Positions 13,401 through 23,469 of a DNA stretch of 64,000 bases are shown here, piece after piece. The stretch lies in the NCBI GenBank assembly GCA_946902875.1, contig OX336340.1, positions 11,795,566 to 11,859,565 on the forward strand. The letters are read 5' to 3'. This DNA comes from Nematopogon swammerdamellus. Its lineage: Eukaryota; Arthropoda; Insecta; Lepidoptera; Adelidae. The translations under genes were made by a program, and so were the position numbers. Positions within the stretch are counted from its first letter, which is position 1. Each line of letters opens with the position of its first letter. The notes below the pieces were generated by a model. It was not told where the DNA came from. It searched no databases and saw nothing but the letters and a program-made list of their open reading frames with translations.

Positions 13401-13805
13401 CCAATTTTTGTTTCTTATGATCTCTTCCGCCCACTGGTGCACTTTGGGTTGAACATTTTTATTTTTGGGTGGTTTACGACGGTGTTTTTTCGGTTTGTGC
13501 TTTCTGTGCGTGGACGTGCGGCCGAGGGTGCGGTTGTACGTGCGGTTCATGCGAAGCTGGTCTTCGATGTCCTTGGGGTTAGCGGCGAGCCGGCGCGACG
13601 GGCGAGTCTCGTCGATGAGGTTCTCCCAGGCGAGGAAGCGGTGCGCAAGCGTCGTGCCGCGCGTCTCGAAGCCGACGATGGGGTCGGTGAAGGAGGGTAA
13701 CGTGTGAAGCGCGAGCGGCAGCACCGAGCACACTAGCGACACTGTCGTCACTAGCGCCAGCACTGCGTACGAGTGTCGCACGATCAGCCTTGCATACGCC
13801 GACAT
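10497..13805 (-). CDS. disp: Dispatched-like RND/sterol-sensing transporter for Hedgehog release
   Basis: One uninterrupted frame of 1102 codons. The N-terminus has a first membrane helix (about residues 12-34) followed by LPSFTDPIVGFETRGT, the signature that opens Dispatched proteins. A basic stretch (about 101-115) precedes a Cys-rich luminal loop (187-310). The first membrane block (about 380-565), a sterol-sensing-like domain, holds GIGADD at 455-460. The second block (about 870-1030) holds GLAVDFN with Asp944. These are the RND-type acidic residues of the Patched/Dispatched family. Known role: plasma-membrane release of cholesterol-modified Hedgehog. Drosophila Disp is of similar length. 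No intron is needed here. A possible ATTAAA poly(A) signal lies at 10478-10483, only 14 bases past the stop. The gene is divergent from the V-ATPase gene. Assignment is strong by motif and order; I did not align it. Confidence 0.93.
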   Translation of the reverse strand: MSAYARLIVRHSYAVLALVTTVSLVCSVLPLALHTLPSFTDPIVGFETRGTTLAHRFLAWENLIDETRPSRRLAANPKDIEDQLRMNRTYNRTLGRTSTHRKHKPKKHRRKPPKNKNVQPKVHQWAEEIIRNKNWSSDHEHWGYGKNITYEDDAGKYEKSIIRKQWVSLKRLDPKPTLTEDEGTYFCGSPMADYAHLVVTSTDGSSLLSYENVLNVCELQTVLVELGLESYKRLCQRPPAKENGACCPQWSVPNYIALLANKSSCHLITPEDIDRTVNVMQQCAPYFHNLNLTPSCSEFEHCRAPKHCSQFDAVYNMLFYLVDLDVFSPEKSTRRHVASSMIFLPLACSSTILPYYMDLQKFNMTYKSLIVSAMDFGLKNSLFDLLIIRDTWLVGLGGFFVFLCVWMYSGSLMLTVMLFVAIAYSLGISYFFYTYVFNLNFFPFMNLLVVVIVIGIGADDAFLYIKVWKLVKSQLLSNEENNLTHFNNLLSSGETLVIEIVNETLKHSILTMLVTTLTTSVAFFASFISYIPAINCFSVFAGTAVLVNFILMILWLPATVFILDTKMCLRKNTKWEIVTKPIKQTLEETRIILNRFVIFTVQKLHIVVIVILGGLGVCSSIVVFYYPGLQLPDSKQFQLFQSSHPFEQYDLNFKDKFIFERFNKDWDVGTKMPLYWIWGIKAIDNGNHMDPSSRGLLEFDDSFNISDPDSQMWLLRFCARLKSQSFYQPTLGPLLPNCFIESLIEWMGRRCIDSIDNIDRSPCCESSMFPYNKDIFDFCIIKAVESLYRTPREFFMPGVAGPKFSRDANPPGVAALVVEFESTIPFSMSYSSMNNFFVQVENWTQFELKSAPPGMKSGWFMSELQFYDLQGTLASGTVIALILSACLGFIVLLPATLSFVVSLCAVTAMAFSVTVTISILVLIGWKLNVLESVAISTSAGLAVDFNLHYALSYINSCGTSSNRVVSALNSSVGPTAAAALTTGFAGIFLLYSNILPYSQIGMFLALIMVVSWSYSTWFLCSLLYVFGCNNSKDPLADDRRSMSRVSSICSGVPNLESHELEHFADSNRTTVTHPHSPSSFSATTVVLHGELESLDPKREENN

Positions 13806-14827
13806 TGTGATTCACTGTAGACGCGCGAATCATCTTCACATACGCTTCGCGTAATATCATCGGTCGGTCTACGACCTCTCGCTCTCGCTGAACTATAACT
13901 AGCACTACACTAATGTCTGTTCGTTTTAAATTGTACCCTCATCACATCAATCACTGTTAGCATTATTTTATTTATCTGTGACTGTTAGAAAGAAATAGGT
14001 ATTACAACTCATTTTTCTGTCTTTTTCCTTTCTTTATAATATTGACTGACTGCTCGCCACGCCATCCATATCGCCAAGATCTGTCAAATTCGGCAGCCAT
14101 CATATTTGGCCATTCGCAGAAGGGTTTAACACCTGACAGCTCTAGCGGCTCCTGCGGCTCCTGCGGCTCCTTTCGGAAACACGGCTCGGGTGAACGAACG
14201 AACCAACCCAACCCGATATTCGTTTGGTCGTTTATGTAATTTGGTGACTCAGTGGTAAGAGTGTAGGGTTTTTATTTTTCGATCTCGACCATGGGTTCGT
14301 GTCCCTTTTGTCAAAATTTGTTTTTGACAACTGCAATGTTAGGGTGTTAAAATTAGGTTAAGGTTATTTTTTTTATAACCACCTAAGAAAGCTTGAAACG
14401 AAACACTCGGCTCGAAACGAAACGTAACAAAAACGACATGCACTCAACATTAGGTTAGGTTAATATAGAGAAGATGCGTCGAGTAGCGTAGCGACGCATC
14501 TTCTTTATATATGTATGTATTTTTTATATTCATCTTTATATATGTATATATATTGACCCTGGTTATTTTTTTTTAAACCACCAAAACATCACTCATAAAA
14601 TTAGCCTTATTTTTTGTTATTGTACGGAAACGTGAGATGAGAAGTATGAGAACTGCCTTATATTATCTATGGTTGATTTATGTCGTAAAGTTGGCAGCAC
14701 TCGTGTCAGGCAGGCACTCATCTTGTGATCACAAGACCTGCCTGTCAGAAATTAATTCTTTGCTCGATTTCTCCAAGTATAAATTCTTCGCACTACTGCC
14801 GCTCCACATCGGCTCACCTGACCCATC
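13806..14827. promoter_or_regulatory. Divergent promoter spacer between dispatched and the V-ATPase gene
   Basis: About 1 kb separates the two start codons. The dispatched-proximal part (13806-13910) looks like a 5' untranslated region with purine-rich GAGCGAGAGAGG-like sequence on the minus strand. At 14140-14172 there are three 9-bp GGCTCCTGC-type repeats. A tRNA-headed SINE occupies about 14236-14515. An open frame at 14637-14831 overlaps the V-ATPase start codon but resembles no known protein; it is probably leader sequence. Confidence 0.5.
14236..14515 (+). mobile_element. tRNA-headed SINE ending in a hairpin
   Basis: The start has a box A-like TGACTCAGTGG and a box B-like GGTTCGTGTCC, the internal pol III promoter of tRNA-derived SINEs. 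The body runs through CATGCACTCAACATTAGG and ends in a perfect hairpin GAAGATGCGTCG...CGACGCATCTTC (14472-14505). The same body and hairpin occur reversed at about 45836-45905. Confidence 0.5.
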
Positions 14828-15448
14828 ATGAGGTACTTCCTGACTTACGTATTCGCGCTCCTGCTGTCGATCGTCATTCCCATCTTGGTACTTTACTATG
14901 TGCTAAACGGGAAGGGCGAGCTCATCAGCCTCGCCTGGTTCCTGGAACATGCCTCGCCGTACATGTGGGGAACGCTCGGCATCGCGATGTCGGTCGCCCT
15001 GTCTGTGGTGGGTGCCGCGCTGGGGATCCACACGACCGGCGTAAGCATAGTCGGCGGGGGAGTTAAAGCCCCTCGCATCAAGACCAAGAACTTGATCTCT
15101 GTCATCTTCTGCGAAGCTGTCGCCATATACGGTCTAATCACGGCGATCGTCCTGTCCGGCCTGCTGGAACAGTACACGGAATCTACACTCACCGCTGAGA
15201 TCCGCAACCAGAACTGGATGGCAGGCTATGTGATGTTCGGTGCGGGCCTCGCAGTGGGATTCGTGAACCTGTTCTGCGGCATTGCAGTGGGCATCGTGGG
15301 CTCTGGAGCGGCACTCGCAGATGCCGCTAACTCGGCGCTGTTTGTCAAAATCTTGATCATTGAGATCTTTGGTTCTGCTATAGGTCTGTTCGGGTTGATT
15401 GTCGGTATCTACATGACGTCCAAAGTGAGAATGGGAAATCAAGCTTAA
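14828..15448 (+). CDS. VhaPPA1-1: V-type H+-ATPase V0 subunit c'' (21 kDa proteolipid)
   Basis: 206 codons, complete and without introns. The protein is almost entirely membrane helices: one N-terminal helix (about 5-27), then two tandem proteolipid hairpins. Buried glutamates are at 96 ([11 protein letters not shown]) and 179 ([14 protein letters not shown]). These are the proton-carrying positions of the c'' subunit in the V0 rotor ring of vacuolar-type ATPases. Gly-rich helices ([19 protein letters not shown]) are typical. Length and motifs fit the insect VhaPPA1/ATP6V0B family. The ATG at 14828 gives the expected N-terminus. A poly(A) signal lies about 580 bases downstream. I see no A-tail or target duplication that would mark it as a recent retrocopy. 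Confidence 0.95.
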   Translation: MRYFLTYVFALLLSIVIPILVLYYVLNGKGELISLAWFLEHASPYMWGTLGIAMSVALSVVGAALGIHTTGVSIVGGGVKAPRIKTKNLISVIFCEAVAIYGLITAIVLSGLLEQYTESTLTAEIRNQNWMAGYVMFGAGLAVGFVNLFCGIAVGIVGSGAALADAANSALFVKILIIEIFGSAIGLFGLIVGIYMTSKVRMGNQA

Positions 15449-17090
15449 ATACTGCTTTCATTTGCCAAGATATTAATTTCTTGGTGATGTTTTGAGTAGT
15501 AGTAATCTATATCCCCATTCCAGTATACCAGAAGTAGTGGAAGCAAGTCATGTTTTAACAATGTTGTCTTACTTTGTTAATATATTGACACAGATTTATT
15601 TATTTAATGCCGATGGCTTGTGTCAGAAAGTCAGTTTGAGTTATTCTTGTAATGGCCGCTTTTACCACCTCTGGTTGAGTCTAGTCCAACAGTAATTTGT
15701 CCGCCAAGCAGGGCTTTCGAGCGAAGCAACTCGCGGCCAATGCGGCTCTGATTACTATGGGAGCATATCGTAGCTTGCGGTGATGACGTGTCACTCCGAT
15801 AGGCTTCTATACACTGCAATGTTAAAAGTAAGCCGTAATCGAGGCACGCCGCAGGCCACTCCGTTCAGAATGCCACCTTTAAAGAGACATTTGTCACACA
15901 TTTTAAAGAAGTTAACCGACAGCTTTATTTTAGAGAAATTGTATTGCATTTGTGTAAAAATATAAATTTACCCCAGTAGCAAACTTATATAAGTTGCATT
16001 GGCTGCACAACCTATATCAATATGAATAAATAAAAATTATTATGCTACATACTGAAAGTGGCACATGTGGCTCCCAGACAAAAACAACTCTAAACTTTTG
16101 TGGACAACACACGAGGGGCGGCAGCATGAAATAATTCTTGGTGTCACTTTTATAATCATATTTTTCATTACACTACTGTCCCAGCACTATTTGATAGGTT
16201 TGTGATGTTTCTCTTCACATGGTTTTAAATTTAAACTTACATATTCTCCTACAGCAGGAATTTGTTTTGAAATGTGTCAGTGACCTGTTAATGAATCACT
16301 TACACAGAACCCCATTTTGTATTGTTGTGTTTATAGTTATTGTTTTAACAATCCTCACATTGATTGGATAGAGTTCCCTTGAGAAGTAACAAATCTATAC
16401 TGCGCCCATATGGAAGAAATCCACCCACATGTAGGTAAAACATAAAAATGAGATATTTTTTATGTTGAATTATTTAAATGCTCACTAAATGAGATAGTTT
16501 AATATTCTGCAAGTAATTGTGAGTTTTTCTGCTATACCTTCTGCTTACAAGTTTATACATTATATGAACTTGTACGCGGGATATTGGTATTAATTCAACA
16601 ACAAAAAAACACTGCATGCTAGCGAATTTTAAACTGGAACATTACTTCAAAGACCTAAGTTCTTTCCTATGGGGGGCATGCATCATTTATAATACGCAAT
16701 AAGTGCAGTTCATATTATGGTCATTCCATAAATCTTAAGCTTATTATTATGTTTCTAGACTTAATGAAGATTTGACTTTCAACTCAGGTTTCAAGAGGAA
16801 GTAAAACCAACTTAAATATGTATTTGAACTAGGTTCAAATTTTGAGACAGGTAATCCTTGCTTGAATGAATGTTGTTGAGGATTTATTTCACTATTTATT
16901 GTATATGTATATGATATGTGTTTATATCTATGTATTTGTATACAAATGTATTTTCGTTTTAAAGCTGTAAATACAATGTTTCGATTATGTAGTATTTTAA
17001 TTTAGATTTAATAATAATCATTGCAAATGATTTTGTTTTGATGTAGGTAAACATAGGTGAAGTTGTATAATAAAAAGGATAGGTCACATG
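15449..17090 (+). other. 3' UTR of the V-ATPase gene, then intergenic A/T-rich DNA
   Basis: The first ~590 bases probably form the 3' UTR, ending near the poly(A) signals at 16025-16034. The rest holds no recognisable gene or element. Confidence 0.55.
16025..16034 (+). terminator. Overlapping poly(A) signals of the V-ATPase gene
   Basis: AATAAATAAA holds two overlapping AATAAA hexamers. They are the first good signals downstream of the stop codon at 15448. Confidence 0.6.
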
Positions 17091-17105
17091 TATTTGGGAA
17101 AGGAC

Positions 17106-17646
17106 AATGGGCGTTTTGGTACCCCTCACCAACCACCACCAACAGCAATGAGTCATATGTCTTTGGAAAGGTCTTTTAATATGTATCAATACTTACTATG
17201 ACGGCTCATCCCAAAGAGTTGTGCTTTCGGAGATATACCGATTTTTTTATATATGCTATCAATTGTCTTCATTATACAAAAAACATGTTAATAACATGTG
17301 AATGGTGTTGTAATGTTGTATTATTTATTAACTCAGACAGAACATCGACTGTGACAATCCGCGGGCTGCATTACCCCCTCCCCCGAACCCACCAACACCC
17401 CGCAGCCCGCGGTTTGTCACAGTCGATGTTCTGTCTGAGTTAATAAATAATACAACACCATTCACATGTTATTAACATGTTTTTTGTATAATGAAGACTA
17501 TTGATAGCATATATAAAATAATCGGTATATCTCCGAAAGCACAACTCTTTGGGATGAGCCGTCATAGTAAGTATTGATACATATTAAAAGACCTTTCCAA
17601 CGACATATGACTCATTGCTGTTGGTGGTGGTTGGTGAGGGGTACCA
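17106..17646. repeat. Long palindrome (family E) with ~250-bp arms
   Basis: The sequence from about 17118 to 17369 reappears nearly unchanged in reverse complement at 17398-17646. The loop is short and C-rich (ACCCCCTCCCCCGAACCC). Arm ends read GGTACCCCTCACCAACCACC and its complement. Part of the arm (ATGTCTTTGGAAAGGTCTTTT...TTACTATGACGG) resembles the arm of the palindrome at 40518-40765, so both probably belong to one fold-back family. Confidence 0.85.
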
Positions 17647-17716
17647 GAGTCCATACATTTTTGCCCATGCTCCTTTGCAATTTGTCCTTTGTAAACACGC
17701 ACAGCCAATTGATGTA

Positions 17717-18227
17717 CAGTAGAGCCCCGCTAGTCCGAACACGGCCTAATCCAATGATCACGGTAATGCGAACGGTCGAAAACTCCCTCTCGAAATTCAC
17801 AACCTTGCGCAACCGCAACCCCGTGTGACAACCGCATATTTTATGAGTAATGTTACTTCTGTTCGCATGCTATGGATGTGTCACCTGCCATCATGGTTAG
17901 GTATACATTGTGAAGAAATTCGGGATTGGTAAAACCACTCACCGACATGATAAAAAAGAAAAATTTCACAATTCTTAGAGTTTATTAGCTGCACTGAACG
18001 ATGCCCAGAAACAAACACTTCCAAACCAAACAAAATAAACAAAAATAAGCTAGAAAACTCTTTGAATTTCGTGTACCTACCTATGACTAAAATAAAAGAA
18101 ACATGAAAATTGCCTTGTTTTATTTATTCACTGAAATAAAAAAAGTTCCAATGCTATAATCTGAACATTCCATTAATTCGAACACCTCTGTGTGTTTTTA
18201 GGCATTCGGATTATCGAGGCTCTACTG
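17717..18227. mobile_element. pogo/Tigger-like MITE
   Basis: Starts CAGTAGAGCCCCGCTAGTCC and ends in the near-complement (CGGATTATCGAGGCTCTACTG), with TA on both sides (17715-17716, 18228-18229). The CAGTWGARCCTCGATAATCCG pattern is the pogo/Tigger terminal repeat. 511 bp; no transposase frame seen. Confidence 0.75.
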
Positions 18228-18317
18228 TAAAAGAAAATAAAATCCTTTATTTGGTACCCAACTTCAATAAAGAGGGCCATTCTCAATTCCAGTTATTACC
18301 ACAGCACTGAATGAAAG

Positions 18318-18412
18318 GTCGGTCGAACCAGTTATGAATGTGTGACCGTCCAGTCCAGTGTAGCCTGTACGACCAAAGGGAAGCACTGACATGGCACCTA
18401 GTTCACAAAAAT
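18318..18412 (+). mobile_element. SINE family 1, 3' fragment
   Basis: Contains CCAGTCCAGTGTAGCC, AAGGGAAGCACTGACATGGC and ACCTAGTTCAC in the order found in the full copies at 20711 and 53694. Confidence 0.65.
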
Positions 18413-18887
18413 GAATAATTCAACCCGCACGCAATATTTATTTCTCTGAAGACGGAAATAACACTAACATAAAAAAATTGTAGTTAAAAAAAACTAAATA
18501 AATATGCTTATTAGCACAAAATTGAAATTTGCACTGCCAACTTTTTTTTTATCATGATGATCCTGGTCAAGGCATTCAGTCAAAGTTATGAAATTTTTGT
18601 ATTATCATCATATATCACGTTCTTAATATGTGTGCAAAATTTCAAATTATTCAGGCATCTGGAAGTGGGTGAAAATAAAAGCTTGTTAAAAAAAAAGGCT
18701 GACATTAAAGAAAATTGCTGAGCTAATTAATGGTAAAGATTTAAAAAATCTGTAAAATTTATACTAGGTCGGGTCATAAATTCTGTCACAAATACATTAT
18801 TAAATAAATTGTATGACTTTTTATGTTAGTTTAAAATATATATATGAAAAGAAAGGCAGATTAAAGTAGATTAAAATTTTATTAAAA

Positions 18888-19929
18888 TTATTCGAAAACC
18901 CCTCCCAGATTTTGAATACAGACTCTGAACCTGCCTGGCCAGTTGTCGATCGCAGCACGCACGAAGTTCGTGTCTATATCAGCCGCTGCTTTAATCAGGG
19001 ATGCTTTGAGAGACTCCAAATTCTGGTGAGGATTAGCGCAGACTTTCTCCTTCAAATGTTGCCATATTTTGTAATCCAATGGTTTCAAGTCTGGGGTGGA
19101 GGAGGGCCATTCTTGGTGCCTGATAAAATCGATTCCATGGGCGGTCGGCCAATTTTGCGTGCTTGCTGCCCTATGAGCTGGTGCAGAATTTTGTTGGTGT
19201 ACCCAGTGTCTGTTTTCGAACATTTTGTGAGAAAGAGGTTCCACAATGTTTGAAAGCACCGTATTTTGGTAAACAACGGCACTGATTTTTACACCTTTCT
19301 CACAGAAAAACACCTCAGTTAGACCTGAATATGAGACTTCAAGCCAAACCATGAATTATGAGGAATGATGTCCACGCTGAACTCTCGGGATAGGCCTGCC
19401 CTCTTCTTCACTGTTATGGGCATACACTTTATCATTTTCTTTGTTGTAACTTTGTTCAAGGTAAAAACAAATTTTGTCTGAAAAATGGATTTCGCGGTAC
19501 TTTTTTCCCGCGTACCGCCCTAACAAAGTCCGAGAACTCACTATCCTTATTTTTTTCAGACGCTCATAAACAAAATGTCATATTTTCTTTCGATAAGCTC
19601 ATAGTCCCAGGTATTCATTTAATACTCTTTTAACCGTGGTTCTGCTTAACCGCATCTACAGAGCTAAATATTTTTGCTTGCGCACAGCATTCCGTTGGAT
19701 TCGCGCCCTCACTGCCTTGATGACCGCCAGTGTCCTAACCGTACGAGGCCGGCCGATCCTCTTGGGATATTCGAAGCTCGAATCTTCACCGAATCGTTTG
19801 ATTGTACGTTAAACAAACCTCAGTGTTATTTTTAATTTTTTTTAGAAGTTTGAAAATCTCAGTTGGCGCGTAACCGCAGCGGTGCAACGCAATAACTGCG
19901 ATTGTGTCTTCCTTTTGCGTCCACTCCAT
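18888..19929 (-). pseudogene. Mariner DD37D transposase, frameshifted
   Basis: The reading starts at the ATG with complement at 19927-19929 (MEWTQKED..) and spans about 347 codons, the normal mariner length, but in several frames. Helix-turn-helix/linker remnants read EYPKRIGRPRTVRT. The first catalytic Asp is seen in REIHFSD. The 154-codon C-terminal frame (18888-19352) contains QQNSAPAHRA where family members have QQDSAPAH, so the second catalytic Asp is Asn. The third Asp is in PDLKPLDY, with 37 residues between the second and third catalytic positions. The stop/frameshifts and the D-to-N change make it inactive. Confidence 0.88.
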
Positions 19930-19949
19930 GTTTTAAAATGGAGTAATAT

Positions 19950-20236
19950 CACAGAGCATCAAATGGGCGCGCCCCTCCTAGAGGCGCCGTGAGCGCGATT
20001 TCTCTACAACGCCGTTGAAGCCTGCGGGCGTGGCCTATGACTTACATATGTGTGTTGTGCGTGTGCATTTGTTTTGTGCGTGTGCCTAACTTGCTCCTCT
20101 TTGTGTGTAGTGTCGATACTAGCACACACACACATACGAAGCGCTAGCAGCACTGCGTGTAGTTTTTGGGTTTCAAATATTATCGCTTAGGGCGTCTCTA
20201 GTAGGGGGCGCGCGGGTAGGTATTTGATGCTCTGTG
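19950..20236. mobile_element. hAT-like MITE inserted in the mariner element
   Basis: Ends are CACAGAGCATCAAAT and its complement. The exact 8-bp flanks AGTAATAT lie at 19942-19949 and 20237-20244. GC-rich interior with CACACACA-type runs; no coding capacity. Confidence 0.85.
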
Positions 20237-20710
20237 AGTAATATAAATTATTTTTTTATTTTTAAAGACGCAAAACGTTCCTCATTCAAAATCAATCAAA
20301 ACACTTCTGGCCAGTATTCGAAATTTTAAAATAATAAGGTTGTGACAGGACTTATGACCCGACTGCGTATATGTTATGCATTGGAACGAAGAAATTTTGC
20401 TGTTTAAAATATGTTTTGAAAAGGTGTTAAATAATTTCAAAAAAATAAGGAACATGCATTTTAAAATTTAATTCTCTTGAAAATCATACATAATTTAAAT
20501 ACAAGACTGACAGAAATACAGAGAATAGTTTTCTCTACAACCATACGTTCTTATTTTGTGTTTTAACATTTCCAACATGTGAAAATAATAAATATTCATA
20601 TATTTTTCGTACAATCGGCCATACTTAATCGGTACGCCGCCGTAACGTAGCGGTTATTCCGCCTTAAGGTAAGGGTTGTAAGTGTTTACATATTATCACA
20701 CACCTACCTT

Positions 20711-21085
20711 GTCAGCCTCGATAGCTCAGTGGTGAAGACAGTCGACTGTTGCTATTGATTGTTAAGCAACGCTGGGCTCGGTCAGTACTTGGATGAGTGA
20801 CCGCTCGACCGTTGGAGGCTGACTGTGGTTCGGATTCCACGTAAAACTGTAGGTCCCTTCACTTCCTACCTTACTCGGTGGTAGGGTTCAACTCTCCCGG
20901 GTTGGTACCACCGCACTGAATTAGAAGTCGGCTATGTAAATAGTTTGTGTTTTCAGTCCAGTTCAGTGTAGCCGGCACGATCGAAAGGAAGCACTGACAT
21001 GGCACCTAGTTCACTCGGTGTTATGGGCTGACATCACGGATGTAGTAGGTGATGTAGACAACCGTGTCAGTTTTCATAAAAAAAA
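20711..21085 (+). mobile_element. SINE family 1, near full length (tRNA-like plus 5S-like head)
   Basis: Begins GTCAGCCTCGATAGCTCAGTGG, which contains a box A-like TAGCTCAGTGG. It continues into TTAAGCAACGCTGGGC...CGGTCAGTACTTGGATGAGTGACCG, which is the 3' half of 5S rRNA. The body runs through CCGCACTGAAT, CAGTTCAGTGTAGCCGGCAC and TGACATCACGGATG, and it ends CAT(A)n. Orientation plus. Confidence 0.85.
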
Positions 21086-21781
21086 TCTGCATTGTCGGCA
21101 TTTGATTTGTAGTAAGAAATGCAACCTTAAATTGATTTTATACATTGAATTTTGTATTAGGTACCATTGCCTGCGATGCACGTCGTGCGTCGTAGGTACG
21201 TACGTACGTAATGGAAGGTGAACTGGTGCGGGCGGAGATCAAGTGTACGCAAGCACTTACATTTGGTACGCACGAGTCATCGCACTAATTCTACTTGTTT
21301 TGTGTGTTCTGTAATCTAGGCTCCTTCTAGAGATCCTTTCTTATGTTGAATTTGTGTAGAATCCTATAACCATTAGGTTTTGCTTAGTCTGTAGTAAAAT
21401 AATCTTTCGGATATGTGCATTTCAGACATTATGAAATTAAACTTTCTTAAATCAATTACTTACCATGATATTATTCACTGTGACATGCTGGTACTATATT
21501 TCTTAAGCATCATGGAGGAACCATAATAGGATTTACAGAAATACCAAATAGTCAAATAGTGAACAGTTTCTTTAAACAGATAACATATACATAGAATAAA
21601 AAAATGTACCTACCTACATGATGATATTTTGACGACCGACTAACCTTTACACTGCTGTCACTTTGCTGTACGGTGAAATTAAATAAAACATTGTTGTATT
21701 TAGTTTCATTAAACAATGTCTTAAAAGTTCCATGGGCGAAGCGGCGGCGCGGCGGCAACATTTAGTGAAGAGGGAACGAGG
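21086..21781. other. Intergenic sequence, no gene seen
   Basis: Contains a short (GTAC)n run at about 21194-21210 and otherwise ordinary A/T-rich DNA. I can support no coding exon. Confidence 0.4.
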
Positions 21782-21987
21782 CAGTGGCGGTTCCCCAGGT
21801 GAAGCAAGTGAGGCGCCGCCTCACTTAATTATCTTGAAGGTAAAGAAAAAAAAATCAACATGGATGTTTATTTATTTCTAGACTTTGGGCATGTCCTGTC
21901 CTAGAAATGGAAACTGCAATACAACATTAAAAAATGCTATTATGTAGGTGGTGCCTCACTAAAATTCATTGGCCAGAGCCGCCACTG
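21782..21987. mobile_element. hAT-like MITE (deleted relative of 6071-8071)
   Basis: Ends CAGTGGCGGTTCCCC and GCCGCCACTG. Exact 8-bp flanks GAACGAGG at 21774-21781 and 21988-21995. Both ends match those of the 2-kb element at 6071-8071, so this is an internally deleted copy. Confidence 0.88.
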
Positions 21988-23469
21988 GAACGAGGTAGCA
22001 AATAACAATAGCTACTACTAGAACGCTTGTTCTACCTCTATGGCAGCTAAGGACTGCCAGCAAGAGTGAGGAGGATAGCAGATATCAACAAGGCCGCGCC
22101 CCGTAGTGATGGCATGTCTGTTTATACTTTTGATACATTTTGCGTGCGAAATCAATGCTATTGTTAATACCTCAATAAATGCTGAGTTTACAGAAAACAT
22201 TTTATTACTTTACTAGGTACTTCGAATAAGGTCAGGAATTTTGGTCCATACGTAAATTAACAGCTGTATATGCCAGAATGTGTGAAAACACAATATAATT
22301 TTTAGGTTCAAATAGTAGGTATAAGTTATAACTGAATATGTAGAAGTACAAATGAAATTGTTTACTAAATGTATGGTAGGTAGGTAATTTTAAATATTAC
22401 ATACACATTTCCATATTGTTATCCGACTTCAATAAAGAGAGCCTAGACGTGGTTTATCCATGGCCTAGACACATATAATACGACAATTGCGGCATCACAC
22501 ATGCCGTGTGTGTCAAGTGTGTAAACATGTTTTAAATGTTAGAAAATTTCAAAAATGAAAACAATTAGATCAAATTATGTAAATCAACAATTAACATAGT
22601 ATAATATGCTGAATTGTACCTATCTTTGTTGTCTGGTAATATTAAGGTAATGATCCCCTAAAATTGTGTGCAGCACATGCGTGGGAGCGAACATCTGTGC
22701 AGGACTCGCGTACTGAGCTGCACTTTTAGTTTGTCTTTTTAACTGTACATTTTGTGTATGACTGTGCGGCACTTGTGTTACACTCCGGTGGATCACTACC
22801 TGTACGTAGCTTATATTTTCTTGTGCTTCTAAACTGATTAAGTAGCCCCTGTTTGAATAGGGGTAAAAATTTGTACTTACATGTTGCGCGCTCGGTGTGG
22901 TGCGCAGTACAAATTTGTATGCAGCACAATGTAACATAACTCAATTTACGTTGCGCAAAATAAGCTCAGTATTACGCTAGGCTTAGTCAGTAAAAAGTTT
23001 TACTGACTAAGCCTAGCGCAATAAGCAGAGTCTGCAATAAGACGGAAAAGAAGATTTAGCATTTGTAAGCAAACAATGCTAAAACTCTTTGTCTAAAAAT
23101 ACATAGTCCAATAGATTGTTTGTTCGGGAAACCGGAAGACTGAAGAAATTGGCATTGTTTAAATAATGTCCAACAGTGGGCGATGAAGAAGAGTGGTTTC
23201 TTGTGTGGTAGGTCCCATTGCTAATCCTAGAGTTATCTCACCAGTTCAGAAAATTGATGTTATAGTTGATCAATGATCACTTATATTCTAACTGTGCTAG
23301 GATCTTAGTATCTCAGCTTCTGCTCTGCTTTCATGATTAAGTGGAGCTAACCTTGTAATTCATGTGGAATTTATGTAAGTAAAGCGAAATTTAGTTACGA
23401 GGTCTAATCAAAAGTATTTCTACTATAAAGCCAGAAATCTGAATCTGAACGGGTTCAGGGATCAACATA
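21988..23469. other. Intergenic sequence with a strong hairpin
   Basis: No gene recognised. At 22975-23018 a 21-bp arm starting CGCTAGGCTTAGTCAG is followed by its perfect complement with a 2-base loop. Around 23570-23640 there is a repeat also found at 44305-44390 (CCTCCTCTACTGCC...ATATGTTCGGTGAAGC). Confidence 0.5.

Larger units (their letters stand above)
18764..20367 (-). mobile_element. Mariner-like element (DD37D type), inactive
   Basis: Terminal inverted repeats share GTCGGGTCATAA followed by a CTGTCACAA-containing segment, and TA lies on both sides (18762-18763, 20368-20369). The interior holds a decayed mariner transposase on the minus strand (18888-19929). A 287-bp hAT-like MITE (19950-20236) is inserted between the 5' terminal repeat and the start codon. 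Confidence 0.88.

Noticed and set aside
14637..14831. 64-codon frame overlapping the V-ATPase start codon
   Set aside because: Resembles a signal peptide by chance, has no family match, and overlaps the real start by four bases; kept only as leader sequence.
14828..15448. V-ATPase gene as a recent retrocopy
   Set aside because: Intronless, but no genomic A-tail or target duplication was seen, the frame is intact, and a normal poly(A) signal follows.
20720..20825. 5S rRNA-like sequence
   Set aside because: Only the 3' half of 5S is present, it is fused to a tRNA-like start, and it repeats in several places with an A-tail; it is a SINE head, not a 5S gene.
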